This document shows positions 27,810 through 36,486 of a stretch of 64,000 bases of DNA, in pieces. The position numbers and the translations under genes were made by a program. The notes beneath the pieces are model-generated. The model was given only the letters and a program-made list of their open reading frames with translations. It made no database searches and was not told the origin of the DNA. Location of the stretch: NCBI RefSeq assembly GCF_016629665.1, contig NZ_JAEPRQ010000001.1, positions 806,001 through 870,000 of the forward strand. Direction: 5' to 3'. Origin of the DNA: Paracoccus caeni. GTDB taxonomy: Bacteria; Pseudomonadota; Alphaproteobacteria; Rhodobacterales; Rhodobacteraceae. How positions within the stretch are numbered: position 1 is the first letter of the stretch; every line of letters begins with the position of its first letter.

Positions 27810-28505
27810 TCAGACCTGAAGGAAGCGGCTTTTGACATCGGGGGTTGCGATCAGGTCGGGGGTGGTGCCGGTCCAGACGACCTTGCCCTTCTCGATCACC
27901 ACATGGCGGTCGGCAAAGCGGACCAGCGCGTCCACGTTCTTGTCGATGACCAGGATCGCCTCGCCCTCGTCCTTCAGGTGGCGCAGGCAGGACCAGATTT
28001 CCTCGCGGATCAGCGGGGCCAGCCCTTCGGTCGCCTCGTCCAGCACCAGAAGCGCTGGATTGGTCATCAGCGCCCGTCCTACCGCCAGCATCTGCTGTTC
28101 GCCGCCTGAAAGCTGATCTCCCATATTGCGGCGTCGTTCCTTCAGGCGCGGGAAGAGGGCATAGACCCGGTCCAGCGTCCATTTCGCCTTGCCGCGTGTG
28201 CGGGCGGTGGCGATCAGGTTTTCCTCGGTCGTCAGCGGCGCGAAGACCTGCCGTCCTTCCGGCACAAGGCCCAGACCGGCGCGGGCGATCAGATGCGGGG
28301 CTGCCGCAGTGAGGTCGCGCCCCTCGATCGAGACTTTGCCAGACGAGGGGCGCAGCAGTCCGAAGATCGAACGGACAGTGGTTGTCTTGCCCATGCCGTT
28401 GCGGCCCAGAAGCGTGACCACCTCGCCACGCGCGACGGATAGATCGATGCCGAACAGCACCCGGCTGTCGCCATAGGCGGCCTGCAAACCTTCAACCGAG
28501 AGCAT
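27810..28505 (-). CDS. livF: Branched-chain/aromatic-acid ABC transporter ATPase (LivF type)
   Basis: 231 aa. Walker A GRNGMGKTT, signature LSGGEQQMLAVGRAL, Walker B LLVLDEATEGLAP. Start ATG 28505 follows AAGAGGTG; the frame runs farther upstream but there overlaps livG. 14-base overlap with livG. Part of a five-gene HAAT-family importer (livK-H-M-G-F on the minus strand) that converges on the aminobenzoate operon and shares its operator motif, so the cargo is probably aminobenzoate or a related aromatic acid rather than leucine. Confidence 0.92.
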   Translation of the reverse strand: MLSVEGLQAAYGDSRVLFGIDLSVARGEVVTLLGRNGMGKTTTVRSIFGLLRPSSGKVSIEGRDLTAAAPHLIARAGLGLVPEGRQVFAPLTTEENLIATARTRGKAKWTLDRVYALFPRLKERRRNMGDQLSGGEQQMLAVGRALMTNPALLVLDEATEGLAPLIREEIWSCLRHLKDEGEAILVIDKNVDALVRFADRHVVIEKGKVVWTGTTPDLIATPDVKSRFLQV

Positions 28506-29259
28506 CGGACACCTCTTCTTCACCCAGATAGGCGGCGCGGACCTTGGCATCGGCGCGGACCTCGGCCGGGGTTCCGCTGGCGACGATCTGACCATAGACC
28601 AGCACCGATACGCGGTCGGCCAAGGCAAAGACCGCATTCATGTCATGCTCGATCAGCACCATCGTCACCCGGCTTTTCAACGTATCAAACAGCGCGATCA
28701 GCTGCGCGGCTTCCTCATGTCCGGTGCCTGCCAGCGGTTCATCCAGCAGCAAGAGCCGCGGTTGTGTGGCCAGAGCGACGGCCATTTCAAGCTGGCGTTT
28801 CTCTCCGTGGCTCAGCGATCCGGCCACCCGGCCCTCACGTCCGGCAAGACCGACATCGGCCAGATATTGCATCGCTTCGTCGTTCAGCGCCTGCTCGGTC
28901 GCGGCGGGGCGGAAGAAGCGGAAGGACGACCCGGCCCGCGCCTGCACCGCCAGCGCCACGTTTTCCAATGCGGTGAAACCGGCCAGCAGCGTGGTGATCT
29001 GGAAAGACCGCGCCAGCCCCTTTTGCACGCGAGAGGCCATATCCAACCGGGTAACATCCTCGCCCGCATAGACCACCGTGCCGCTGTCCGGGCGCAACTG
29101 TCCCGAAAGCTGGGCGATCAGCGTGGTCTTGCCCGCGCCGTTCGGGCCGATGATGGCGTGAAGCTGTCCCTCATCGACATCGAGCGACACATTCTGCGTG
29201 ACCTTCAGCGCGCCATAGGCTTTGCTCAACCCCTCGACGCGCAGCAATGGCTGGCTCAT
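28492..29259 (-). CDS. livG: Branched-chain/aromatic-acid ABC transporter ATPase (LivG type)
   Basis: 255 aa. Walker A GPNGAGKTT, signature LSHGEKRQLEMAVALA, Walker B LLLLDEPLAG followed by the TGHEEA block and the LivG-specific C-terminal extension (SGTPAEVRADAKVRAAYLGE). ATGA overlap with livM. Pairs with LivF as the nucleotide-binding heterodimer of the importer. Confidence 0.93.
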   Translation of the reverse strand: MSQPLLRVEGLSKAYGALKVTQNVSLDVDEGQLHAIIGPNGAGKTTLIAQLSGQLRPDSGTVVYAGEDVTRLDMASRVQKGLARSFQITTLLAGFTALENVALAVQARAGSSFRFFRPAATEQALNDEAMQYLADVGLAGREGRVAGSLSHGEKRQLEMAVALATQPRLLLLDEPLAGTGHEEAAQLIALFDTLKSRVTMVLIEHDMNAVFALADRVSVLVYGQIVASGTPAEVRADAKVRAAYLGEEEVSDALG

Positions 29260-30224
29260 TTTCCGCCCCTTATCAGATTGAGACGGCGCAGCAGCCCTGT
29301 CAGCCCGCCGGGCGAGAACAATGCCACCAGCACAAGGATCAGGCCGAAGCCCAGCCGCCAGTGTTCGGACCAGCGGGCCAGCCCTTCCTCCAATCCGACG
29401 GTGATCAGCGCGCCGGCCATGGCGCCGGTCAGGCTGCCGATGCCGCCAAGGACCAGCATGACGATCATCTCACCCGAGCGGTGCCAGCTCATATAGGCGG
29501 GCGAGACATAGACCGCCTGATTGGCCAGCATCACCCCGGCGATGGCGCAAAGGCAGGCGGCGATGACATAGGCGGTCAGTTGATAGGGGAAGGGGCGAAA
29601 GCCGATGGCCTGCATGCGCAGCGCGCTTTCACGGGTGCCGGTCAGCACCCGCCCGAAGCGCGACAGGGTCAGCCGGTAAAGCCCGGCGAACACAGCGACC
29701 AGCAGGGCCAGCGTGACATAGAACAGCCCTTGTGTTGTTTGCAGCAGCGGGATGCCCAAGACGGTCGAGCGTGCCCGAAGTGCCACCCCGTCATCGCCGC
29801 CAAGGGCCGAAAACGACACGAAGAAGAAGAACGCCATCTGCCCGAAGGCGAGGGTGATCATGATGAAATAGACGCCTCGGGTTCGCAGGCTTATTGCGCC
29901 GGTCACCACCGCGAACAGCGCCGCTGCCGCCATCGCCGCCAATATCTGCAGCAGCAGGTCATTAATCCCGGCGCGGGACAGGATCGCCACCGCATAGGCG
30001 CCGAAGCCCAGATAGGCGGCATGGCCAAAGGACACCATCGCACCATAGCCAAGGATCAGGTCCAACGACAGCGCGGCAATGGCGAAGACCATCATGCGAG
30101 TGGCGACGACGATCAGAAAAGGCTCGCCAATGGCTTGCGCGATCGGCGGAACGACGGCGAGAAGGGCGAAGATCACCAGTGCCAGTTTTAGGCGAGGTGC
30201 GAGGCGGGGGCGAAGGTCGCTCAT
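29256..30224 (-). CDS. livM: Branched-chain/aromatic-acid ABC transporter permease (LivM type)
   Basis: 322 aa with 8-10 hydrophobic segments and the EAA-like loop TRESALRMQAIGFRPFPYQL. ATG 30224 is chosen because it overlaps the livH stop (ATGA); the open frame continues to 30674 but that part only mirrors livH. Inner-membrane partner of LivH. Confidence 0.92.
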   Translation of the reverse strand: MSDLRPRLAPRLKLALVIFALLAVVPPIAQAIGEPFLIVVATRMMVFAIAALSLDLILGYGAMVSFGHAAYLGFGAYAVAILSRAGINDLLLQILAAMAAAALFAVVTGAISLRTRGVYFIMITLAFGQMAFFFFVSFSALGGDDGVALRARSTVLGIPLLQTTQGLFYVTLALLVAVFAGLYRLTLSRFGRVLTGTRESALRMQAIGFRPFPYQLTAYVIAACLCAIAGVMLANQAVYVSPAYMSWHRSGEMIVMLVLGGIGSLTGAMAGALITVGLEEGLARWSEHWRLGFGLILVLVALFSPGGLTGLLRRLNLIRGGK

Positions 30225-31144
30225 TGCGACACCTTGCGCCCGAAAAGGCCGGCAGGTCGCCAGAACAACACTGCCGCCATCAGGATATAGACCAGCATCG
30301 GGGCTATGGTGCGTCCGGCCTGCGCGGCGGCGGCGGGCTCCATCACCAGCCGCAACAGGATCGGGCCGAACATGCGGCCCAGCGTATCGACGATGCCCAC
30401 CAGCAGCGCGGCATAGAACGCGCCTTTGACCGAGCCGACGCCGCCGATGACGATGACCACAAATGTCAGGATCAGGATGGAATCGCCCATGCCCGGATCG
30501 ACCGACAGGATTGGCGACACGATTGCCCCGGCAAAGCCCGCCAGCATCGCGCCCGCCGCAAAGACCAGCATGAACAGCCGGTTGATGTCGGTTCCAAGCG
30601 CCGACACCATCGATCTGTTCGCCGCCCCCGCCCGCAACAGCATGCCGACGCGGGTGCGGGCGATCACGAACCACAGGCCAATCGCGACGCTTAACCCGAC
30701 GCCGATCACCGCGATCCGATAGACCGGATAGCGCATCGGCCCGGCCAGCGGGACCGAGCCGGACAGCATCTCGGGCATGGCGACCGATAGCGGCGCGGAG
30801 CCCCAGAAGATTTTTACCAGTTCCGACAGCACCAGCACCAACCCGAAGGTCGCCAGCACCTGATCCAGATGTGATCGGTCGTAAAGCCTTCGGAAAACCA
30901 GAAGCTCCAACACCAGACCGACGGCCAGCGTCACCGGCAGGACCAGCGCCAGAGACAGCCAGAAATTCCCGGTCGTTCCCATCATCATCGCCATCACATA
31001 GCCGCCGACCATGTAAAGCACGCCATGCGCGATATTGATGAAGTCCATGATGCCGAAAACCAGCGTCAGACCCGCCGCCACCAGAAACAGCAGAATGCCG
31101 AACTGCGCGCCGTTAAGCAGTTGCAGAAGGAAAAGGTTGAACAT
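30221..31144 (-). CDS. livH: Branched-chain/aromatic-acid ABC transporter permease (LivH type)
   Basis: 307 aa, about eight membrane helices; the typical LivH beginning (FLLQLLNGAQFGILLFLVAAG), GIMDFINIAHG and the LDQVLATFGL segments are all present. Follows livK after 71 bases and overlaps livM by four. Confidence 0.93.
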   Translation of the reverse strand: MFNLFLLQLLNGAQFGILLFLVAAGLTLVFGIMDFINIAHGVLYMVGGYVMAMMMGTTGNFWLSLALVLPVTLAVGLVLELLVFRRLYDRSHLDQVLATFGLVLVLSELVKIFWGSAPLSVAMPEMLSGSVPLAGPMRYPVYRIAVIGVGLSVAIGLWFVIARTRVGMLLRAGAANRSMVSALGTDINRLFMLVFAAGAMLAGFAGAIVSPILSVDPGMGDSILILTFVVIVIGGVGSVKGAFYAALLVGIVDTLGRMFGPILLRLVMEPAAAAQAGRTIAPMLVYILMAAVLFWRPAGLFGRKVSQ

Positions 31145-31215
31145 GGTCCCCCTCGGATGCGGATGCCGGACCCATGGGCGGGTCCGGGGCGTCCGTCAGT
31201 GATGCCCGGTGGACA

Positions 31216-32370
31216 TCAGTTCATCGGGCATTCGCCGACATGGGAATCCGCTGCCTGCGTGAAGACCTTCTCGACGACCGAGGTGCGATAGAAGCCTTCG
31301 TCATCCTTGATCGCCTTGGTCAGGTAGAAGTCCTGAATCGGGAAGTTGTTGGACGAAAAGCTCAGCTCGCCGCGCAGGCTTGGGAAATCGGCGGCCTTCA
31401 ACGCGGTGCGCAAAGCCTCGCGATCTTCGGTTCCGGCGGCGGTGACGGCGCTGTCGATCAGCATCATCGCATCATAGCCGCCCATCGCGTAGAGCGAGGG
31501 CACGCGGCCATATGCCTCCTTAAAGGCGGTGACGAATTCGGCATTGCCCGGCGTGTCCAGATCCGGGGCCCAGTTTGATCCGGTCAACATCCCCAAAGCC
31601 GCGTCCTGTTCGGCGGGCAGAGTGGTCTCATCGACGGTGAAGGCCGACATCAGCGGGATCGAGGAAAGCCCCGCCTGATTCCACTGCTTGACCAGATTGA
31701 CGCCCATGCCGCCCGGCATGAAGGCATAGACCGCCTCGGGCTGCGATGCGGCGATCTGCGCAAGCTCGCCCGAGAAATCAAGCTGGCCTAGCGGCACATA
31801 CAGCTCTCCCGCGACGGTGCCGGAATAAAGCGCCTTGAACCCGTTCAGACTGTCTTGCCCGGCCTGATAGTTCGGCGCGATCAGATAGACATTGGCAATG
31901 CCCTGCTGGTTCATATGCTGGGCCAGCACCTGCGGCATCTGGTCGTTCTGATACGAGACGACGAAGATATCCGGGTTGCAGTCCTTGCCCGCGAAATTCG
32001 ACGGACCGGCATTGGGCGAAACGAGGATACCCCCGGCAGAGGTCACCGGCCCGGCAATCGCGGTCATGATGTTGGAAAAGATCGGCCCGACCACGAAATC
32101 CGCGCCCTGACCCTCAACCAGTTCTCGCGCCTTTTGCGCGGCAATGTCGGGTTTGCCCTCATCATCGACGATGACCAGTTCGACGTCGCGCCCGCCGATC
32201 TTGCCCTCCAGCGCCTTCTCGGCCAGAAGGATGCCGTCGCGGGCATGTTCACCCAGAACGGCGGGCGGGCCGGACAGGGTCAGAAGAACGCCGATCTTGA
32301 CCGGGTCTTCGGCGAAAGCGGCGGAGGTCATGGCTAGACCTAGCGCGGTCGAAACAGCAAGATAACGCAT
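31216..32370 (-). CDS. livK: Periplasmic ABC substrate-binding protein (LivK type)
   Basis: 384 aa. Signal peptide MRYLAVSTALGLAMTSAAFA, then the mature start EDPVKIGVLLTLSGPPAVLG characteristic of type I HAAT binding proteins. ATG 32370 has GGGAG upstream; the frame is open farther up without such a site. The TTTCA-N6-AAAT motif lies 52-66 bases upstream. Related proteins in aromatic-acid loci bind benzoate-like ligands; here the ligand is inferred from location to be aminobenzoate. Confidence 0.9.
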   Translation of the reverse strand: MRYLAVSTALGLAMTSAAFAEDPVKIGVLLTLSGPPAVLGEHARDGILLAEKALEGKIGGRDVELVIVDDEGKPDIAAQKARELVEGQGADFVVGPIFSNIMTAIAGPVTSAGGILVSPNAGPSNFAGKDCNPDIFVVSYQNDQMPQVLAQHMNQQGIANVYLIAPNYQAGQDSLNGFKALYSGTVAGELYVPLGQLDFSGELAQIAASQPEAVYAFMPGGMGVNLVKQWNQAGLSSIPLMSAFTVDETTLPAEQDAALGMLTGSNWAPDLDTPGNAEFVTAFKEAYGRVPSLYAMGGYDAMMLIDSAVTAAGTEDREALRTALKAADFPSLRGELSFSSNNFPIQDFYLTKAIKDDEGFYRTSVVEKVFTQAADSHVGECPMN

Positions 32371-32421
32371 TGACGATGGCTCCCGTTGAAGATCTGAATT
32401 CCGTGATTCAGTTGCAAACAA

Positions 32422-32436
32422 TTTCATACTTAAAAT
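32422..32436. promoter_or_regulatory. MarR-type operator upstream of livK
   Basis: TTTCATACTTAAAAT; agrees with the site at 19706-19720 at 13 of 15 positions. Lies just upstream of livK, in the gap between livK and marR2. Confidence 0.6.
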
Positions 32437-32490
32437 TTCCATCACGCAAGAAAAAACTGGTCGGGAATGCGGTGGCACTGTCTGGGTCGA

Positions 32491-32964
32491 TTATCGCGGG
32501 GTCTTGTGGCGAATATCCAGCATGATGGAAATGCCGCGCGCCGCGTCGGCCTCGGTCACCTGTTCGAACAGTTCATCGATCCAGCCGAGATGTTCGGCGG
32601 TGATCTGGCGCATCAGGCGATCACCCTGGGCGCTGATGCGGATTCTGTAGGCGCGGCGGTCGGTCTCGATGGTCTCGCGCTGCGCCAGACCGTCAGCGAC
32701 AAGGCGGTCAACGATGCCGGTGACATTGCCGTTCGAGACCATCAATTGCTGTGAGAGTTCGGTCATCCGTAACCCGTCCGGCGCGGCCATAAGCGCGGCC
32801 AGCACGTCGAAGCGAGGCAGGGTCATGTCATGCTGCTGCCGCAATCGGTCGCGCAGATCAGCCTCGACGAAGCGCACGGCCTTCAGCATCTGTAGCCAGA
32901 GACGCAACCGCTGACGGGCCAGACCCGGATCTGTTGTCGTCTCGGTCTGCTCGGCCTCTGGCAT
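32491..32964 (-). CDS. MarR-family regulator of the importer side of the locus
   Basis: 157 aa. Winged-helix blocks TLPRFDVLAALMAAPDGL, LMVSNGNVTGIVDRLVADGL and DRRAYRIRIS are closely like those of the MarR at 22796-23227, so the two are paralogues. It is upstream of livK on the same strand, and its own promoter holds a TTTCA-N6-AAAT site (32995-33009), pointing to autoregulation. Confidence 0.9.
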   Translation of the reverse strand: MPEAEQTETTTDPGLARQRLRLWLQMLKAVRFVEADLRDRLRQQHDMTLPRFDVLAALMAAPDGLRMTELSQQLMVSNGNVTGIVDRLVADGLAQRETIETDRRAYRIRISAQGDRLMRQITAEHLGWIDELFEQVTEADAARGISIMLDIRHKTPR

Positions 32965-32994
32965 CGATTTGGTCCCCCATCGTCGTGCCAGTTA

Positions 32995-33009
32995 TTTCAT
33001 GCATAAAAT
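32995..33009. promoter_or_regulatory. MarR-type operator upstream of marR2
   Basis: TTTCATGCATAAAAT, same TTTCA-N6-AAAT pattern, 31 bases ahead of the marR2 start; arms TTTCAT / ATAAAA match at 5 of 6 positions. Confidence 0.6.
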
Positions 33010-33085
33010 TTTTAAGTGAGCAAAGGAAACCGTGCAGGACGCTTTCGGAACTTCGCTGCTGCCGTCGTGCGGAGAACGAGGCATG

Positions 33086-33118
33086 AAAAAACCCGCCAGA
33101 TTTAATCTGGCGGGTTTT
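33086..33118 (-). terminator. Bidirectional-looking terminator after the Bax-inhibitor gene
   Basis: AAAAACCCGCCAGATT pairs with AATCTGGCGGGTTTT, a ~15-bp stem with almost no loop and T-runs on both strands. It lies 20 bases past the minus-strand gene at 33139-33873. Confidence 0.9.
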
Positions 33119-33138
33119 CGATTTCGACGGGGAACAGA

Positions 33139-33873
33139 TTACTCTCTGTTGCCCAGGAATTGCAGGAGGAACATGAACAGGTTCAGGAAGTCCAGATAAA
33201 GCTGCAACGCGCCCATGATGGCGGTTTTGCCAAGGAATTCGCTGTCCGAGCCGGCAAGGCGCAGATAGGTGTTCTTGATGTTCTGCGTGTCATACGCGGT
33301 AAGACCGGCGAAGATCAGCACGCCGAGGGCCGAAATCGCGAACTGCATCCCCGAAGATTGCAGGAAGATGTTCACGATCGAGGCGACGATCAGGCCGATC
33401 ACGCCCATGATCAGGAAGCTGCCCCACCCCGAGATGTCTTTCTTCGTGGTATAGCCCCACAGCGAAAGACCGGCGAAGGCAATTGCCGTCACAAGAAATG
33501 TCTGCACGATCGAAGTGCCGGTGAAGACCAGAAAGATCGAACTGATCGACACACCCATCAGGGCGGCGAAGCCATAGAAGACCATCGTCGCGGCCGAAAC
33601 CGAAAGACGGTTCAGCGCAGCACCGAAGCCGAACACCACGAGCAGCGGTGCAAACATCAGCACCCATTTCAGCGGCGAGTTGTAAAGGGCATTCGCCAGC
33701 GCCGGATTGCTCATCGCGGCGGTGCTGGTGCCGTAGGCTGCGACGGCGGTCACACCCATGCCGACCGCCATCAGCCCATAAACTTTGTTCATATAGGCCC
33801 GCAGGCCTTCGTCGATCACCGCCGAGCGGGTGCCGACGCCCTGCGCGGTACGGTACGTGTTGTAATCTGCCAT
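33139..33873 (-). CDS. Bax inhibitor-1/YccA family membrane protein
   Basis: 244 aa with seven hydrophobic helices and the family's N-terminal RSAVIDEGLRAYMNKVYGLM. The C-terminal FLDLFNLFMFLLQFLG-like tail is present. ATG 33873 has GGGAGA ahead. BI-1 proteins are calcium-leak or protease-associated membrane proteins; the bacterial role is poorly defined. Stands alone between terminator and intergenic gap. Confidence 0.93.
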   Translation of the reverse strand: MADYNTYRTAQGVGTRSAVIDEGLRAYMNKVYGLMAVGMGVTAVAAYGTSTAAMSNPALANALYNSPLKWVLMFAPLLVVFGFGAALNRLSVSAATMVFYGFAALMGVSISSIFLVFTGTSIVQTFLVTAIAFAGLSLWGYTTKKDISGWGSFLIMGVIGLIVASIVNIFLQSSGMQFAISALGVLIFAGLTAYDTQNIKNTYLRLAGSDSEFLGKTAIMGALQLYLDFLNLFMFLLQFLGNRE

Positions 33874-33974
33874 CAAAGTCTCCCTCTGCGGTATCGGCCA
33901 ATGCCGACTTATCCGACAATATTGGCAGGTTGACCCGTTTTTTCAATCCTGAAGGCGCGTCAAATGCGCGCAGA

Positions 33975-34967
33975 TCACAGGGATATCACGATCTTTCCGA
34001 CAGATGATCTTTCTCGCAGCATTGCAAAGCCCTTTGCGATCTCTGCCAGCGGCAGAACCTCACCTGTTACCGGCTGCAATTGCCGCGCCTGAAACATGGC
34101 AAAAAGCTGGTTCAGGCTGTCCAGACGCGCTTTGGGGTCAAGCTGGCCGTAGCCGCCCCAGTAAAGACCATGGATCGCAATATTCTTCACCAGCGCATGA
34201 TTTAACGGCAGAGCAGGGGGCTTGCCCCCCGCGAAGCCGATGACCAGATAGCGCCCGCCGGGTTTCAAGGCACGAAACGCCGCCTCGCCGGGGGCATCGC
34301 CGACCGCATCATAGACCACATCGACGCCACCCGCCTCGCGAAGTGCGGCGGTCAGGTTGTCACAGGTCGCGCTGTCGATCAGAAGGTCCGCACCCGCCTT
34401 CCGCACCACCTCCAGCCGATCCTGCCCGCGCGCCACACCGATCACCCTTGCGCCCATCGCATGACCAATCTCAACCGCGGTCAGCCCGACGCCGCCCGCA
34501 GCGCCAAGCACCAGCAGCGTTTCACCCGCCCGAAGTCCGGCGCGAAGGGTCAGTGCAAGATGGCTGGTGCCATAGGCGATCTGGAAACCTGCGGCTTCCT
34601 GATAGCTCATCGAGTCCGGGATTTTCACGCAGGCATCGGCAGGCACCGCCAGCATCTGCGACATGCTTCCCTGTGCAAGGACAGCAACACGGTCACCCGG
34701 ATGCAAGTCGCTGTTCTCGGGCGCGGTCACAACCTCTCCGGCGCCTTCAAGACCGATCACGAAGGGCCAGTCGGCGCGTTCCTGATATTGTCCGCGCGCT
34801 TTCAGCAGATCGGCGAAATTCAATGCGGCGGCATGCATTCGCAGAATAACCTCACCGGGTTGAGGAATTGGTGCGGCGACCTCACGGATAACCGGATTTC
34901 CGCCCGTCTCATCAATGAAAGCAGCGCTGATTCGTGAGTCAATAAAAGCCGGAGAAGTGGTGTTCAA
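33975..34967 (-). CDS. NADPH:quinone oxidoreductase-like medium-chain dehydrogenase
   Basis: 330 aa zinc-free MDR enzyme. GroES-like N-domain (LRMHAAALNFADLLKARGQY, GLEGAGEV), then NADP Rossmann motif GAAGGVGLTAVEIG and the C-terminal LVIGFAGGKPPALPLN. Reduces quinones or activated alkenes; the true substrate is unknown. Single gene; divergent from the XRE regulator. Confidence 0.88.
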   Translation of the reverse strand: MNTTSPAFIDSRISAAFIDETGGNPVIREVAAPIPQPGEVILRMHAAALNFADLLKARGQYQERADWPFVIGLEGAGEVVTAPENSDLHPGDRVAVLAQGSMSQMLAVPADACVKIPDSMSYQEAAGFQIAYGTSHLALTLRAGLRAGETLLVLGAAGGVGLTAVEIGHAMGARVIGVARGQDRLEVVRKAGADLLIDSATCDNLTAALREAGGVDVVYDAVGDAPGEAAFRALKPGGRYLVIGFAGGKPPALPLNHALVKNIAIHGLYWGGYGQLDPKARLDSLNQLFAMFQARQLQPVTGEVLPLAEIAKGFAMLRERSSVGKIVISL

Positions 34968-35048
34968 AGGCTCAATCCTTACAGCTGACGAAAAATTTTC
35001 TGCACGTAACGCATAAAAGAACCTGTCTTTTTGGTCAGAAAGTAGTTC

Positions 35049-35063
35049 GTTAACTACGTTAAC
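35049..35063. promoter_or_regulatory. GTTAAC direct/inverted repeat before the XRE gene
   Basis: GTTAAC-TAC-GTTAAC, two palindromic half-sites three bases apart, 59 bases before the regulator ATG. Probable operator, perhaps autoregulatory. Confidence 0.35.
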
Positions 35064-35121
35064 ACTCGAAAATTGAGGTTGGTTAAGCTAGTGCCAGCAT
35101 AGATTGAGCGAGGTTTTGACG

Positions 35122-35481
35122 ATGAAGCACGGTGTAGATGTTCATGTTGGTAAGCGTATCCGCCATCGTCGCTGGATGATCGGAATGACACAGCAGCAAT
35201 TGGCTGACAAGGTCGGGATCAAATTCCAGCAGATTCAAAAATACGAAACCGGAATGAATCGCGTATCTGCGTCGCGTCTGTGGGATATTGCACAGGCAGT
35301 GGACGTTCCTGTCAGTTTCTTTTTCGAAGGACTGAGCGAGGGTGATATCGCCGACCATGTCGAGGGGGATATCCTCGCCGACAAGGAAGCGTTGCAACTG
35401 GTTCGCGCCTATTATGCGATGCCGGTCGCGCAGCGGCGCCAGATTTTTGAACTGGCGCGCGTCTTGTCGGACGCTGCCTGA
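35122..35481 (+). CDS. XRE-family helix-turn-helix regulator
   Basis: 119 aa. Helix-turn-helix at ~10-65 (MTQQQLADKVGIKFQQIQKY, ETGMNRVSASRLWDIAQAV) followed by an acidic C-terminal segment ending in ALQLVRAYYAM. This is the conserved alphaproteobacterial single-domain type that includes rhizobial PraR-like regulators; I am not sure enough for a symbol. ATG 35122 chosen over TTG 35104 because GAGG lies properly ahead. A hairpin follows the gene (35507-35529). Confidence 0.88.
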   Translation: MKHGVDVHVGKRIRHRRWMIGMTQQQLADKVGIKFQQIQKYETGMNRVSASRLWDIAQAVDVPVSFFFEGLSEGDIADHVEGDILADKEALQLVRAYYAMPVAQRRQIFELARVLSDAA

Positions 35482-35506
35482 GGTTTGCGGGAAACCGGAC
35501 AGTGCA

Positions 35507-35529
35507 GGGTGCTGCAGGTTGCGGCACCC
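35507..35529 (+). terminator. Hairpin after the XRE gene
   Basis: GGGTGCTGC pairs with GCGGCACCC (9 bp, one G-U) around a 5-nt loop, 26 bases past the stop. No T-run follows, so termination is only possible. Confidence 0.35.
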
Positions 35530-35655
35530 CCTGAACGGATGTTTGCCTGGCATTCGGGCCCGTTGGTCTGATCGCCGCGCATTTTCGCAACTCAGACTGG
35601 CAGCCTGTGCCGGATCAGGCTAGTCCTTGCCGCAACGACAATTGCGGGGGCTGGT

Positions 35656-36441
35656 ATGGACGACGCGCAGGATATCATCGCGACTGCACATGACATGGCC
35701 GACGCGGCACGCGCGGCCATCCTGCCCCTTTTTCGCAGTGCGGGGCTGGCGGCAGACAACAAATATACGAAGGGTTTCGACCCCGTAACCGAGGCTGACC
35801 GTGCCGCCGAAAGGGCGATGCGCGAAGTGCTTGCCGAACGACGGCCGAATGACAGCATTCTGGGCGAGGAATATGGCCGCACGGAAGGTTCCAGCGGCCT
35901 GACCTGGATTCTGGACCCTATCGACGGCACCCGCGCTTTCATCTGCGGGGCGCCCAGTTGGGGTGTGCTGATCGGGCTCTCGGATGGCAGCGACATCATC
36001 TACGGGATCATCGATCAGCCCTATATCGGCGAACGGTTCGAGGGCGGGCTGGGCGTGTCCCGGCTGGTCTCGGCGGCTGGCGAACGGCCTCTGGCGGTGC
36101 GGCAGGGCGTCGATTTGGCGAATGCGACGCTGATGACCACCTTCCCCGAGGTCGGAACCGAGGCCGAGGCTGCCGCCTTCAAGCGCGTCTCGCAGCAGGT
36201 GCGGCTGACGCGATATGGGCTGGACTGTTATGCCTATGCGTTATTGGCGCTTGGGCAGATCGATCTGGTGATCGAGGCGGGGCTGCAATCCTATGACATC
36301 GCCGGACCGATGGCGGTGGTGCAGGCTGCGGGCGGGATCGTCACCGATTGGCAGGGCGGGCCGGTGCTGGAGGGCGGGCAGGTTGTCGCCGCCGCGTCAC
36401 CTTTGCTGCATAAAGCTGCGCTGGAACTGTTGAACGGCTAA
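35656..36441 (+). CDS. hisN: Inositol-monophosphatase-family phosphatase, probably histidinol-phosphatase
   Basis: 261 aa. Metal-site motifs DPVTEADRAAE, GEEYG and WILDPIDGTRAFICGAPSWG, plus a late DIAGPMAVVQAAGG. The spacing and GAPSWG after the DPIDGT box look like the HisN type that dephosphorylates histidinol phosphate in actinobacteria and alphaproteobacteria; inositol monophosphatase is the alternative. No his genes adjacent. 45 bases before mgtE on the same strand. Confidence 0.8.
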   Translation: MDDAQDIIATAHDMADAARAAILPLFRSAGLAADNKYTKGFDPVTEADRAAERAMREVLAERRPNDSILGEEYGRTEGSSGLTWILDPIDGTRAFICGAPSWGVLIGLSDGSDIIYGIIDQPYIGERFEGGLGVSRLVSAAGERPLAVRQGVDLANATLMTTFPEVGTEAEAAAFKRVSQQVRLTRYGLDCYAYALLALGQIDLVIEAGLQSYDIAGPMAVVQAAGGIVTDWQGGPVLEGGQVVAAASPLLHKAALELLNG

Positions 36442-36486
36442 GCCCGGTTTGGCGTTTCCCACTGAAGACCCCTGCAGGAGCTAGGC

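Noticed and set aside
35049..35063. CtrA-binding site
   Set aside because: Half-sites fit but spacing is 3 instead of the 5 of TTAAC-N5-GTTAAC.
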